A stretch of DNA of 64,000 nucleotides, from assembly GCF_003575965.1 (NCBI RefSeq), contig NZ_QWJJ01000016.1, positions 1-64,000 of the forward strand, read 5' to 3'. Below are positions 1-9,027 of this stretch, piece by piece. Both the position numbers and the translations under genes were made by a program. Every line of letters starts with the position of its first letter. The first letter of the stretch is position 1. The notes below the pieces were generated by a model. That model was not told where the DNA came from, made no database searches, and was given only the letters and a program-made list of their open reading frames with translations. The stretch is from Pseudooceanicola sediminis (GTDB lineage: Bacteria; Pseudomonadota; Alphaproteobacteria; Rhodobacterales; Rhodobacteraceae).

Positions 1-1908
1 AGCCGGATGCCGCCGCGGCCGCTGGCCTGGGCGATGCAGGCGGCGCAGGACGGGGACTGGGCGCGCGCGGCCGAGGTTGCGCGGCGCGACGGCCCGGCGG
101 CCGTGGCGCTGATCGAATGGCAACGGTTGCGGGCGGGTCTTGGCAGCCCGGACGAGGTGGAGCGCTTTCTGACCCGTCACGGGGACTGGCCCGGTCTGGA
201 CCTGCTGCGCCGACGTAGCGAGGCCGGCATGGCAAATGCCACGCCCGAGCAGATCATCGCGTTCTACGACGGTCGCAGCCCGACGACCGGCACCGGGGTG
301 ATCGCCCTGGCGGCGGCGTTGCGCGCGCGCGGCGCGGCGACGCAGGCGGATGGCGTCATCGTCAAGGCCTGGCAGACCATGCCCCTGACCGAAAGCGACG
401 AGGCGGCGCTGTATGATGCGCAGGGCGACCTGCTGCGGATCTTCAACCGTGACCGGATGGAGATGCTGTTCTGGGAAGGTCAGCAAGAGGATCTGGACCG
501 CATGAAGCCCCGCGTCGGTGAACGCGACTGGGCGCTGGCCCAGGCACGGCGGCTGGCGCGCGTCGGCGCGCCGGGCACGGCCGAGGCGATTGCCGCGCTG
601 CCGGTGGCGGATCGCAAGGATGCCGCGCTGGTCTATGGACGTTTCAAGGCGCTGGTTGCCGTGGGCAAGACCGAACAGGCCCGCCTGCTGATGCGGACCC
701 AGAGCCGTATCGAGGGCGGGTTGGGCCGCCCGGAAGCCTGGGCGAACGAACGCCGCATCTATGCGCGCGAAGAGATGCGGCGGGGCGACAACAGGCTGGC
801 CTATGACCTGGCCGCCCACCACCAGCTGACGGAGGGCAGCGACTTTGCCGACCTGGAATGGCTGGCGGGGTTCATCGCGCTGCGCAAGCTGGCGCAGCCG
901 CGGGTCGCGCTGAACCATTTCCTGGCGCTGGCCAACGGGGTCGAGACACCGATTTCGCTGGGGCGGGCCTATTACTGGATGGGGCGTGCCTATGAGGACC
1001 TGGGAGAGGCCGAGCAGGCAAAGGCGGCCTATACCGAGGGCGCGCGCCATCAGACCAGCTATTACGGGTTGCTGGCGGCCGAGCGCGCGGGCGTCGCGTC
1101 GGATCCGGCGCTGGGCGGGCAGGGCCCGCTGGCCGACTGGCAGGTGCCCGAGATCACGGGGTCGCTGCTGCGCGAGGCCAGCGCATTGCTGCTGGCCGCC
1201 GGTCAGCCCATCCAGGCCGAAATGTTCCTGATGCAGATGGCAGACGTGCAATCGGTCGCGGGGCTGAACCTGATGGGGGCGATGCTGGAATCGCGTAACG
1301 ATGCACATATGCAGGTGATGCTGGGCAAGCGGGCCGCGGGCCGTGGCATCGTGCTGCCGCGCTATTACTACGCGCTGCATCCGCTGGCGCAGATGACGCT
1401 GCCGGTGGCGCCGGAGCTGGCGCTGGCGATTGCCCGGCGCGAAAGCGAGTTCGACATCGGCGTCAGTTCGGGGGCCGGGGCAGGGGGTCTGATGCAGCTG
1501 ATGCCAGGCACCGCGAAGGAGGTCGCGCGCAACCTGGGGATCGACGACCACGACCAGGCGCGCCTGCTGTCGGACTGGCGCCACAACGCGACGCTCGGCT
1601 CGGCCTACCTGGCGCAGCTGGCGCGGCGGTTTTCCGGTAATGTCGTGCTGATTGCGGTCGGCTACAACGCCGGGCCGGGGCGGGCCGAACAGTGGATCGA
1701 CCTGTTCGGTGATCCGCGCGACCCGGAGGTCGACGTCGTCGACTGGGTCGAGACGATCCCCTATCGCGAAACCCGCAACTACGTGCAGCGGGTTGCGGAA
1801 AGCCTGCCGGTGTACCGGGCGCGGCTGGGGGTGAACCCGCGACCCGTGCCCTTCAGCGCCGAACTGGGGGGATCAACGCTGCTGCCGCTCTCGCCAGAGA
1901 GTGAATAG
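1..1908 (+). CDS. Soluble lytic murein transglycosylase (5' end outside window)
   Basis: Periplasmic lytic transglycosylase that cleaves the MurNAc-GlcNAc bond of peptidoglycan to give 1,6-anhydroMurNAc. The frame is open from base 1; the first ATG is at 7, but there is no signal peptide, so the true start is probably upstream of the window. The first 460 or so residues are alpha-helical and TPR-like, as in the ring-shaped Slt70 superhelix. The SLT domain follows: catalytic Glu at about residue 479 (counted from the ATG at 7) in RRESEFD, then GLMQLMPGTAKEVA and YNAGPGR. The 3' end overlaps the convergent DMT permease gene by 36 bp. Family call is firm. Confidence 0.93.
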   Translation, partial: SRMPPRPLAWAMQAAQDGDWARAAEVARRDGPAAVALIEWQRLRAGLGSPDEVERFLTRHGDWPGLDLLRRRSEAGMANATPEQIIAFYDGRSPTTGTGVIALAAALRARGAATQADGVIVKAWQTMPLTESDEAALYDAQGDLLRIFNRDRMEMLFWEGQQEDLDRMKPRVGERDWALAQARRLARVGAPGTAEAIAALPVADRKDAALVYGRFKALVAVGKTEQARLLMRTQSRIEGGLGRPEAWANERRIYAREEMRRGDNRLAYDLAAHHQLTEGSDFADLEWLAGFIALRKLAQPRVALNHFLALANGVETPISLGRAYYWMGRAYEDLGEAEQAKAAYTEGARHQTSYYGLLAAERAGVASDPALGGQGPLADWQVPEITGSLLREASALLLAAGQPIQAEMFLMQMADVQSVAGLNLMGAMLESRNDAHMQVMLGKRAAGRGIVLPRYYYALHPLAQMTLPVAPELALAIARRESEFDIGVSSGAGAGGLMQLMPGTAKEVARNLGIDDHDQARLLSDWRHNATLGSAYLAQLARRFSGNVVLIAVGYNAGPGRAEQWIDLFGDPRDPEVDVVDWVETIPYRETRNYVQRVAESLPVYRARLGVNPRPVPFSAELGGSTLLPLSPESE

Positions 1909-2739
1909 GCCGGCGGCGATGATCAGCGCGGCGCCGATGGCGACGTTGGTGCGGATGCTTTCACCAAAGACGAAGATCCCGACAAGCGAGCCGAAGCCGA
2001 GCTGGAAATAGGCGAACGGCTGAACGGCGCTGGCCTCGGCCAGTTCGTAGACGCGGATCAGGGTATAGTGCCCGAGCGCCCCGGTGATGCACAGCACGGT
2101 CATCAGCGCCCAGTCAGGGCCGCTCATCGGTTCCCAGAACCAGATGCCGGTGGCGGTCATGACGACCGCGCCGGTCCAGCCGGTCCAGAAGAACGAGGTC
2201 GCCGAGGTATCGCGGCGCGCGACATACCGGTTCAGCAGGCCGTAGATGGCGAACATGAAGGCCGAGAGCAGGGGCAGGATGGCGGCGGGCGCAAAGACGC
2301 CGAAACCGGGTTCGAGGATGATCATCACGCCGACAAAGCCGACGCCGATGGCCGACCAGCGGCGCCAGCCGACGCTTTCGCCCAGGATCGGCCCCGACAG
2401 CGCCGCGATGATCAGCGGGTAGGCGATGAACACCGCCTGGCTTTCGATCAGGCCGAGGTAGGTAAAGCCCAGCACCATGACGCAGATTTCCAGCGCCAGC
2501 AGGACGCCACGCGTGGTTTGCAGGATCGGCTGGCTGGTCTTCGCGGCGGCGCGGATGCCACCGGCCTTGCGCGTCGCCACGGCGATCACGAAGGCGGCAA
2601 AGAACCAGTAGCGGATCATCACCACCATCATGACGTTGTATTCGCCCGCCAGATGGCGCGACAACCCGTCCTGAAGGGCAAAGATGAACGTGGTCAGGAT
2701 CATCAGCCAGATCCCGAGCTTGGTGTTCTGTTCGGTCAT
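1873..2739 (-). CDS. DMT superfamily permease (EamA type)
   Basis: Inner-membrane drug/metabolite transporter of 288 residues with about ten hydrophobic helices arranged as two EamA repeats. It begins MTEQNTKLGIWLMI, and the second repeat holds the GALGHYTLIRVYELAEASAVQPFAY-type segment common in this family. The ATG at 2739 overlaps the stop codon of mnmD by four bases (ATGA), so the two genes are probably translationally coupled. A longer frame upstream lies wholly inside mnmD and is not credible. Substrate is unknown; the family exports amino acids, metabolites or drugs. Confidence 0.88.
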   Translation of the reverse strand: MTEQNTKLGIWLMILTTFIFALQDGLSRHLAGEYNVMMVVMIRYWFFAAFVIAVATRKAGGIRAAAKTSQPILQTTRGVLLALEICVMVLGFTYLGLIESQAVFIAYPLIIAALSGPILGESVGWRRWSAIGVGFVGVMIILEPGFGVFAPAAILPLLSAFMFAIYGLLNRYVARRDTSATSFFWTGWTGAVVMTATGIWFWEPMSGPDWALMTVLCITGALGHYTLIRVYELAEASAVQPFAYFQLGFGSLVGIFVFGESIRTNVAIGAALIIAAGLFTLWRERQQR

Positions 2740-3413
2740 GGGCGCAGATCTGGTCGCTGGGCCTGCGTCATGTGCCGTTTGCGCCCGAAGCCGGGGGCGC
2801 GGGTCACGGTGAACCCGGCAGAGGCAAGCTTGGCCCGGACATGGCCCGCGGCGGTATAGGTCGCCGCCGTGCCACCGGGGCGCGTATGGTCGTAGACGGC
2901 CTGCATCAGCGGCTCTTCCCACATTTCAGGGTTGCGGGCAGGCGAGAACCCGTCGAGGAACCACGCATCCGCCTGCCCCTGCCAGTCCGGCAGGATCTGT
3001 CGCGCATCGCCCTGTTGCATGGCAAAGTCCAGTCCGGGCAGGGTAAAGGCGGGTTTGCCCAGATGGGGGGCCATCTCGGCGGCGAGGTCGGCAATCTCGG
3101 GAAAGGCGGCCTGCGCGCGGGCCATGTCGGCGGGCGCCATGGGATAGGCCTCGAACGTGGTGAACCTCAGGGTGCCGGCCTGGCCGCTGTCGCGCCAGAG
3201 CCTGAGCGCGGCCAGCAAGTTCAGCCCGGTGCCGAAACCGAGCTCGGCAATGTGAAAGCCATCGTGAAAGCGCTCCGGCAGACCGTTCCCCGCCAGAAAG
3301 ACATGCGCCGTTTCCGCCAGCCCGTTGCCAAGGCTGAAATAGGGGTCATCAAAGCGGGTGGCGACGGGCACATCGCCGTCTTTCCACTCAAGCTCGGGTG
3401 GCTGGCCCTGCAT
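2736..3413 (-). CDS. mnmD: tRNA U34 methyltransferase MnmD (MnmC N-domain, stand-alone)
   Basis: SAM-dependent methyltransferase (DUF752 family) for the last step of mnm5(s2)U34 formation in the tRNA wobble position. The 225-residue protein covers only the N-terminal half of E. coli-type MnmC: the start WKDGDVPVATRFDDPYFS, the SAM-binding ELGFGTGLNLL, and DAWFLDGFSPARNPEMW near residue 150. It lies back-to-back with an FAD oxidoreductase gene (3500-4534) that resembles the other half of MnmC, with 86 bp between the starts. It forms an operon with the downstream DMT permease. The family call is firm. Confidence 0.9.
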   Translation of the reverse strand: MQGQPPELEWKDGDVPVATRFDDPYFSLGNGLAETAHVFLAGNGLPERFHDGFHIAELGFGTGLNLLAALRLWRDSGQAGTLRFTTFEAYPMAPADMARAQAAFPEIADLAAEMAPHLGKPAFTLPGLDFAMQQGDARQILPDWQGQADAWFLDGFSPARNPEMWEEPLMQAVYDHTRPGGTAATYTAAGHVRAKLASAGFTVTRAPGFGRKRHMTQAQRPDLRP

Positions 3414-3499
3414 GGGGGGATCCTTTAGGTACGGGGTCTGAAAGCGGTTGCGCGGACGGTGTCATCAAGACGCGGCGACCATGCAGCGGAGGGCTGGCA

Positions 3500-4534
3500 A
3501 TGGCAAGAATGGACGTGACGGTGCGCGGGGCGGGGATCTTTGGCCTGAGCTGCGCCTGGGCCTGTGTGCAGCGCGGCGCGCGCACGCGCATCGTCGACCC
3601 GTTCGGCGTGGGGGCCGGGGCCTCCGGCGGGATCGTGGGGGCGCTGGCGCCGCATGTGCCGGAGAACTGGAACGACAAGAAGGCCTTTCAACTCGACAGC
3701 CTGCTGATGGCCGAGCGATTCTGGGCCGGGGTCGAAGCGGTGTCGGGCATGGCCCCGGGCTATGGCCGCACGGGCCGGTTGCAACCGCTGGCCGATGACC
3801 ATGCGGTCGCGCTGGCGCGTGGACGCGAAGCGACGGCGGCGCGGTTGTGGCAAGGGCACGCAGACTGGCAGGTCATCGCGGCGACCGGAGAGGGGGTCGA
3901 GCCGACCTCGCCCTCCGGCCTGCTGATCCGCGATACGCTGAGCGCGCGCATTCACCCTGGTCAGGCCTGTGCGGCCCTCGCCGCCGCCCTGCGTGCACGG
4001 GGGGCCGAGATCGCGACAGAAGCCCCGGACGAAGGCGCGGTGATCTGGGCCACCGGCGCCGCTGGGCTGGAAGAGATGAGCCGGCAAACCGGTCAGATGG
4101 TGGGCGTGGCGGTCAAGGGACAGGCCGCGTTGCTGGATTTCGACGCGCCCGGCGCGCCGCAGGTCTTTGCTGGCGGAGTCCATATCGTCCCGCATGCCGA
4201 CGGTACGGTCGCCATAGGCTCGACCAGTGAACGCAGCTTCGAGGGCCTCGCAACGGATGCGCACCTTGACGCGGTGATCGCGGCGGCCCGTGCCGCCCTG
4301 CCGCTGCTTGCAGATGCCCGCGTGATTGCGCGCTGGGCCGGGTTGCGCCCCCGCGCGCGCAGCCGCGCCCCGATGCTGGGCCAGTGGCCCGGGCGCCAGG
4401 GGCATTTCATCGCCAACGGCGGCTTCAAGATCGGCTTCGGCATGGCCCCGAAAATCGCCGAGGTGATGGCTGATCTGGTGCTCGAAGGGCGTGACGCCAT
4501 CCCCGAAGGCTTTCGCGCCGAAGCCCTCTTCTGA
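3500..4534 (+). CDS. FAD-dependent oxidoreductase (DAO fold; MnmC C-domain-like)
   Basis: D-amino-acid-oxidase-fold flavoprotein of 344 residues. The N-terminal dinucleotide-binding segment GAGIFGLSCAWACVQRG is followed by GASGGIVGALAPHVPENWN; the C-terminal FANGGFKIGFG-type segment closes the FAD site. I chose the ATG at 3500 because a GGAGG stands about 8 bases upstream. The divergent position next to stand-alone mnmD suggests it does the FAD-dependent demodification of cmnm5U34 that the MnmC C-domain performs, but a glycine or amino-acid oxidase role is possible. The gene ends at a large palindromic repeat shared with the convergent thioesterase operon. Confidence 0.8.
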   Translation: MARMDVTVRGAGIFGLSCAWACVQRGARTRIVDPFGVGAGASGGIVGALAPHVPENWNDKKAFQLDSLLMAERFWAGVEAVSGMAPGYGRTGRLQPLADDHAVALARGREATAARLWQGHADWQVIAATGEGVEPTSPSGLLIRDTLSARIHPGQACAALAAALRARGAEIATEAPDEGAVIWATGAAGLEEMSRQTGQMVGVAVKGQAALLDFDAPGAPQVFAGGVHIVPHADGTVAIGSTSERSFEGLATDAHLDAVIAAARAALPLLADARVIARWAGLRPRARSRAPMLGQWPGRQGHFIANGGFKIGFGMAPKIAEVMADLVLEGRDAIPEGFRAEALF

Positions 4535-4546
4535 GGCACGACCTGC

Positions 4547-4694
4547 TCCCTGTCATCTGGCGGGAAATACCCCGGGGGAGGCAGGCGCAGCCTGACGGGG
4601 GCAGCGCCCCCATCCTACCCTCGGCAAGGGGCGCTGCCCCCCTGAGGCCATGCGGCCTCAGTTCCCCCGGGGTATTTTCGGCCAGATGAAAGAG
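4547..4694. repeat. Extragenic palindromic element, full inverted pair
   Basis: Two half-elements face each other and make a palindrome of about 148 bp between two convergent genes. The outer arms are CATCTGGCGGGAAATACCCC (from 4555) and its near complement ending CCAGATG (to 4688). Each half has a variable hairpin (CAGGC-gca-GCCTG on the left, TGAGGCC-atgc-GGCCTCA on the right) and a fixed GGGGGC-AGC-GCCCCC hairpin near the centre. Position and structure suit a two-way transcription terminator. Related halves occur near 23.0, 29.5 and 36.6 kb. Confidence 0.9.
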
Positions 4695-4704
4695 CCTCGT
4701 CCGC

Positions 4705-5142
4705 TCAGCTGGCGCGCAGGCGAAAGACCCCCGTGGCGCGGGCTGACAATGTGCCCAGATCGTCGGTGATCGTCGCTTCGGCAAAAAACGTCCTGGCACC
4801 GCCGCCGGTCCGTCTTCCTTCGGCGATCAGGGTCGTACCCTTCATCTGGCCGATGAAGTTCACGCTGAGATTCAGCGTCATCGCCAGGTTGCGGTTTTCC
4901 GGATCGCCGGTGTAGGCGCCTGCGTAGCCCATGGCGGTGTCGCACATCAGCGAATGCACCCCGCCGTGCAGGATGCCGTAGCGGTTCATCAGGAAATCCT
5001 CCATCGGCAGTTCAAAGCGGGCGTAGCCCTGTGTCCAGTCGGTGATGTAGAAGCCGATGTGCCTTTGCAGCGGGTATGGGGGTTCAACCAGGGCCGGGTC
5101 GATCCTGGGTTCTGAGTTGGACGCGACGTTGCGGTCAGACAT
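4705..5142 (-). CDS. PaaI-type hotdog acyl-CoA thioesterase
   Basis: Single hotdog-fold protein of 145 residues predicted to hydrolyse an acyl-CoA thioester to the free acid and CoA. The active-site region is RYGILHGGVHSLMCDTAMGY (residues 54-73), with the HGG motif and the acidic residue of PaaI-like enzymes. The start MSDRNVASN at 5142 is chosen because the frame further upstream lies within the next gene. It is the last gene of a nine-gene acyl-CoA operon and may relieve CoA trapping or release a product. The substrate cannot be read from the sequence. Confidence 0.87.
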   Translation of the reverse strand: MSDRNVASNSEPRIDPALVEPPYPLQRHIGFYITDWTQGYARFELPMEDFLMNRYGILHGGVHSLMCDTAMGYAGAYTGDPENRNLAMTLNLSVNFIGQMKGTTLIAEGRRTGGGARTFFAEATITDDLGTLSARATGVFRLRAS

Positions 5143-5162
5143 GGGGCCTTCTTCCTGTTCGT

Positions 5163-6194
5163 TCAGACGGTGCGGGCGGCATCGAGGCCCGCCGAGGCAA
5201 AGCGCGGCACGAGGGCCCCCATCTTGAGGGCGCGTTCCGGGTTCGAGGCATTGCCGTCGAGGGCGCGCTTGTAGACGCCCTGGATGATGCCTGCCATGCG
5301 GAACAAGGTGAAGGCCTGGTAAAAGCCAAACCCCTCGATCCCGGAAATATCTGCGTGCTGGCAGTAGGCATCGATGAAGGCGGCGTCGCTCATCAGGCCC
5401 TGCGCGTCGCGGTCCAGTCCCGCGAGGCCGCGCCCATCGGGGCCTGCGGGCATGTTCCATTGCATGATCACGGCGGCGACATCCGCAAACGGGTGGCCGA
5501 TGGTCGAGAGTTCCCAATCCAGCACCGCAGCAATGCGGGGGCGGTCCTTTTCGAACAGCATGTTGTCGATACGGAAATCGCCATGCGCCAGCGTACGGCG
5601 CCCGTCATCGGCGGGGATGTTGGTGTCGAGCCAAGGGATCAGTTCTTCCATCGCCGCGATCCTGTCGGTCTCGGAGGCGCGGTATTGTTTGGTCCAGCGG
5701 TCGATCTGGCGGCGGTAGTAATTGCCGGTGGGGCCATAGTCGGAAAGGCCCGTCGCGGCGAGGTCGGTTGCATGGATTGCCGCGAGGACGCGGGCGATTT
5801 CCAGGTGGATCGGGCGGCGGTCCGCGACTGCCAGTTCGGGCAGGTCGGGCAGGTTGAAGTGGCGGCCCTGTACCTCGTCCATGACATAGAAGGGCGAGCC
5901 GATGACGCTGTCATCCTCGCACAGCACGTGCATTTTCGCGACCGGCACATCGGTCTCCGCCAAGGCCTTTTGCACGCGGAATTCGCGTTCGACCGCGTGG
6001 GCGGATTTCAGCAGCACGCCGGGCGGCTTGCGGCGCAGCACGTAGCGATGCGTCGGCGTGGTGAGGCGATAGGTGGGGTTGGACTGGCCGACATCGAACT
6101 TTTCGGCCCGTGCGGGGCCTTCGAAGCCGGGCAGGTGGCCGCGCAGCCAATGCTCGATTGCGGGCAGGTCCAGCTGGTTGGCATCTTTGGTCAT
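5163..6194 (-). CDS. Phosphotransferase, ACAD10/11 N-domain type (LvaA-like)
   Basis: Aminoglycoside-phosphotransferase-fold kinase of 343 residues. It shows the ATP loop GQSNPTYRL (36-44), the catalytic HGDFRIDN (204-211) and the metal-binding LDWELSTIGHPFADVA (225-240). This subgroup corresponds to the kinase domain of eukaryotic ACAD10/11 and to LvaA of levulinate catabolism, which phosphorylate 4-hydroxyacyl-CoA so that a partner dehydrogenase-fold enzyme can remove phosphate. It sits in an operon of beta-oxidation genes, between a histidine phosphatase and a thioesterase. A matching ACAD11-type dehydrogenase is encoded at 28217-29437. Family firm, substrate inferred. Confidence 0.88.
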   Translation of the reverse strand: MTKDANQLDLPAIEHWLRGHLPGFEGPARAEKFDVGQSNPTYRLTTPTHRYVLRRKPPGVLLKSAHAVEREFRVQKALAETDVPVAKMHVLCEDDSVIGSPFYVMDEVQGRHFNLPDLPELAVADRRPIHLEIARVLAAIHATDLAATGLSDYGPTGNYYRRQIDRWTKQYRASETDRIAAMEELIPWLDTNIPADDGRRTLAHGDFRIDNMLFEKDRPRIAAVLDWELSTIGHPFADVAAVIMQWNMPAGPDGRGLAGLDRDAQGLMSDAAFIDAYCQHADISGIEGFGFYQAFTLFRMAGIIQGVYKRALDGNASNPERALKMGALVPRFASAGLDAARTV

Positions 6195-6202
6195 GGCGGC
6201 CT

Positions 6203-6865
6203 CTAGCTGTAGGTCAGCAGGCGGTCTGCGGTGTCCGCCGTGATGAAGGGGGTGTCGTTGAAGCCGTGCAGGTAGCAATTGCGCGGCGAATAGACGAAGC
6301 GGGTGACCGCGCAGTTCTTGGTTTGCAGTTGCAGGGCCGTCTGGGTCTGGGGCGGGGCACCGAGTACGGCGGCGGTCATCTGGCCGATCGCGCCGCCAGA
6401 GGAGACGGCGAAGACGGTGGCGTCATCGCGCATCAGGTGGGCACGGGCGGCCTCGACCCGGGCCACGAAATCCGGCCAGGGTTCGGGGGCGTTTGCGATC
6501 TCGCCCCGCTGCCAGAGGTCCACGGTATCGCGCAGGGTGCGAAAGTGGCTCTTGCGGTCGTCGTGCAGGCCTTCGGGGGCGTCGCCGCCCGCAAAACGGG
6601 CGTTGAGCAGGGCCTTGAAGTCGAACTCGGACAGGCCGGGGTGAACCTCGGGCTGGGCGCTGTGCCCCATGCCGCGCAGGATCCCCTCCAACGTGTCGCG
6701 CTGGCGGCGCAGACCGCCGTGGGCGGTGCGGTCGGGCCGCACGCCTTGCGCCGCGAACCAGGCCCCGAGCGCCTGGGACTGTTCGTGCCCTATGTCGGAG
6801 AGCACGTCATAATCCGCAGCGCCGAAAGAGGCCTGGCCGTGACGTATGAGGTACAGGATGCCCAA
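6203..6865 (-). CDS. Histidine phosphatase (phosphoglycerate mutase-like)
   Basis: Branch-2-fold histidine phosphatase of 220 residues. The catalytic RHG (residues 8-10, in LIRHGQAS) is followed by an acidic SEFDF segment and a late SSGGAIG motif carrying the usual second active-site region. The start codon is TTG, 3 bases after the stop of the thiolase gene, so it is read through the operon. Within this operon a phosphatase next to an acyl-CoA-type kinase is notable: it could remove phosphate from a pathway intermediate or from a misphosphorylated product. It could equally be a generic phosphatase. Substrate unknown. Confidence 0.83.
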   Translation of the reverse strand: MGILYLIRHGQASFGAADYDVLSDIGHEQSQALGAWFAAQGVRPDRTAHGGLRRQRDTLEGILRGMGHSAQPEVHPGLSEFDFKALLNARFAGGDAPEGLHDDRKSHFRTLRDTVDLWQRGEIANAPEPWPDFVARVEAARAHLMRDDATVFAVSSGGAIGQMTAAVLGAPPQTQTALQLQTKNCAVTRFVYSPRNCYLHGFNDTPFITADTADRLLTYS

Positions 6866-6868
6866 GGG

Positions 6869-8071
6869 TCAGAGCACCTCGAACAGGCCGGCCGCGCCCA
6901 TGCCACCGCCGACGCACATGGTGCAGACGACGTATTTCGCGCCGCGCCGCTTGCCTTCGATCAGGGCGTGGCCGACCATGCGGGCGCCGGACATGCCGTA
7001 GGGATGGCCGACCGAGATTGCGCCGCCGTTGACGTTGAGGATCTCGTCCGGGATGCCGAGGACGCGGGCCGAGTGCAGGACCTGGCAGGCGAAGGCTTCG
7101 TTCAGTTCCCACAGGCCGATGTCGTCCATTTTCAGCCCGTGCGCCTCGAGCAGTTTCGGCACGGCGTAGATCGGGCCGATGCCCATCTCGTCCGGGTTCA
7201 GGCCGGCGGCCATGACGCCGACGTAGCGGCCAAGCGGCGCGAGGCCGCGCTTTTCGGCCTCGCGCCCTTCCATGATGACGCAGGCAGAGGCCCCGTCGGA
7301 GAGCTGGCTGGCGTTGCCTGCGGTGATGAACCTGCCCTGCGCGACCTGCTGGCCGTCCTTGAAGACGGGGTCGAGGGAGGCGAGATTTTCCAGCGTGGTG
7401 GAGGGGCGGTTGCCTTCGTCCTGTTGCAACGTGACCTCCTTGAAGGAGACTTCCTTGGTCTGCTTGTCCATGACGCCCATGGTGCTGGTCAGCGGCACGA
7501 TCTCGTCATCGAACTTGCCCGCCTGCTGGGCGGCGGCGGTGCGTTGCTGGCTGCGCAGGGCGTATTCATCCTGATCGTCGCGGCTGACGTTGTAGCGTTC
7601 GGCCACGATCTCGGCGGTTTCCAGCATCGACATGTAGAGCGCGGGCATGTGTTCGTTGATCCAGGGATCGCGGGCGCGGTCGGTGCGCATGTTCTGGTTC
7701 TGCACGAGAGAGATCGATTCGACCCCGCCGCCGATGGCGATCTGCATGCCGTCGTGGATCACCTGTTTCGCCGCCGTGGCGATGGCCATCATGCCCGAGG
7801 CGCACTGACGGTCCATCGACATGCCCGCGATGGTGTCGGGCAGCCCGGCGCGGATCACCGCCTGCCGTGCGATATTGCCGCCGGTGGAACCCTGTTGCAG
7901 GGCGGTGCCGATCAGGCAGTCCTGAATTTCCGAGCCATCCAGACCGGCGCGGCTGACCGCATGTTTCACGGCGTGGCCGATCAGCTCCTGTCCTTGGGTG
8001 TTGTTGAAGGCACCGCGAAAGGCCTTGCCGATGGGGGTGCGGGCGGTGGAGACGATGACTGCGTCACGCAT
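6869..8071 (-). CDS. Acetyl-CoA acyltransferase (thiolase)
   Basis: Thiolase of 400 residues that cleaves a 3-ketoacyl-CoA with CoA into acetyl-CoA (or propionyl-CoA) and a shortened acyl-CoA. The acyl-accepting Cys is C90 in [10 protein letters not shown]. The catalytic His is H356 in [10 protein letters not shown], where most family members have GHPIGASGAR. The second Cys is C386 in CVGGGMG. It closes the beta-oxidation cycle of the operon: dehydrogenases, MaoC hydratase, SDR dehydrogenase and thiolase are all present. The Tyr-Gly-Met variant of the His motif may reflect an unusual substrate. Confidence 0.94.
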   Translation of the reverse strand: MRDAVIVSTARTPIGKAFRGAFNNTQGQELIGHAVKHAVSRAGLDGSEIQDCLIGTALQQGSTGGNIARQAVIRAGLPDTIAGMSMDRQCASGMMAIATAAKQVIHDGMQIAIGGGVESISLVQNQNMRTDRARDPWINEHMPALYMSMLETAEIVAERYNVSRDDQDEYALRSQQRTAAAQQAGKFDDEIVPLTSTMGVMDKQTKEVSFKEVTLQQDEGNRPSTTLENLASLDPVFKDGQQVAQGRFITAGNASQLSDGASACVIMEGREAEKRGLAPLGRYVGVMAAGLNPDEMGIGPIYAVPKLLEAHGLKMDDIGLWELNEAFACQVLHSARVLGIPDEILNVNGGAISVGHPYGMSGARMVGHALIEGKRRGAKYVVCTMCVGGGMGAAGLFEVL

Positions 8072-8100
8072 GGGAGTATCCTTGGAAAATGTCAGGGAAA

Positions 8101-9027
8101 TCAGGTTTCGGGAAGCTCGATGCCACGCTTTTCGGCGGCCATCCGGGCGTATTTGCGGGTCTGGGCGAAGGCGCCGGGCATGACCTGCTGGCCGTCTTGC
8201 GCGCGGATCCGGTCCATCGCGGCAAAGATCGTGTCGGGGTCGAGGTCGGCGTCCGAAAAGGCGAGGCCTTCGGTTTCATAGATGCGGGTTTCGGTGAAAC
8301 AGCCGCCACCTGCACCGAGGATCATGCGGCTGGGCGCGTCTTCGTGCAGCAGGGTCAGCAGGCCGGGCGTGATGGTTTCGGGGCGCAGCAGGTCCAGCAC
8401 CTGCTGGGGCAGCAGGCCCTCGGTCATGCGGGTCGCGGCGGTCGGGGCCAGCAGGTTGGCGCGGATGTCGAATTTCGCGCCTTCCTGGCAGAGCACGTTC
8501 ATCAGCCCGACGAGAGAGGCCTTGGCCGCGCCATAGTTCGACTGGCCGAAGTTGCCGTAGAGCCCCGAGGCAGAGGTGGTGTAGACGATGCGCCCGTACT
8601 GGTTTTCGCGGAAATGATCCCAGAGCGCCTTGGTTGGCACGACGGAGCCCATCAGGTGCACATCGACGACGCGTGCGAAATCCGACAGGTCCATCTTGGC
8701 AAATGTCTTGTCACGCAGGATGCCTGCGTTGCAGACGAGGATGTCGACGCGGCCCCATTTGGCGATGGCGGTGTCGACCATGTCCTGCACCTGTTCGGCG
8801 TCGGTCACGTTGGCACCGTGGGCGATGGCGTCACCGCCCGCCGCGCGGATTTCCGCAACCACGGCATCTGCCTGCGCGGTGGAGGTTCCGGTGCCATCGG
8901 TGGCCACGCCGAGGTCGTTGACCACGACGCGTGCGCCGCGCGCGGCAAGGCCGAGGGCATGGCTGCGGCCAAGGCCGACACCGGCGCCGGTGACAATGGC
9001 CACGCGGCCGTCAAATCTGATCGTCAT
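8101..9027 (-). CDS. SDR dehydrogenase, (3R)-hydroxyacyl-CoA dehydrogenase type
   Basis: Classical short-chain dehydrogenase of 308 residues, NAD(P)-binding [19 protein letters not shown] motif [11 protein letters not shown], and the catalytic Ser-Tyr-Lys in [20 protein letters not shown]. Length and the NDLG segment after strand 2 resemble the dehydrogenase half of peroxisomal multifunctional enzyme 2 and bacterial Hsd4A of steroid side-chain oxidation. It likely oxidises the (R)-3-hydroxyacyl-CoA made by the MaoC enzyme encoded just upstream, which overlaps it by four bases (9024-9027). The C-terminal 60 residues extend beyond a minimal SDR. Confidence 0.9.
   Translation of the reverse strand: MTIRFDGRVAIVTGAGVGLGRSHALGLAARGARVVVNDLGVATDGTGTSTAQADAVVAEIRAAGGDAIAHGANVTDAEQVQDMVDTAIAKWGRVDILVCNAGILRDKTFAKMDLSDFARVVDVHLMGSVVPTKALWDHFRENQYGRIVYTTSASGLYGNFGQSNYGAAKASLVGLMNVLCQEGAKFDIRANLLAPTAATRMTEGLLPQQVLDLLRPETITPGLLTLLHEDAPSRMILGAGGGCFTETRIYETEGLAFSDADLDPDTIFAAMDRIRAQDGQQVMPGAFAQTRKYARMAAEKRGIELPET

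Noticed and set aside
1873-2922. Longer start (349 codons) for the DMT permease
   Set aside because: The extra 61 codons lie inside mnmD in another frame; the ATG at 2739 overlapping the mnmD stop is the natural start.
6110-8281. Plus-strand open frame of 723 codons opposite the phosphatase and thiolase genes
   Set aside because: Lies antisense to three well-supported enzyme genes; low-complexity Gly/His/Val-rich product typical of GC-driven shadow frames.
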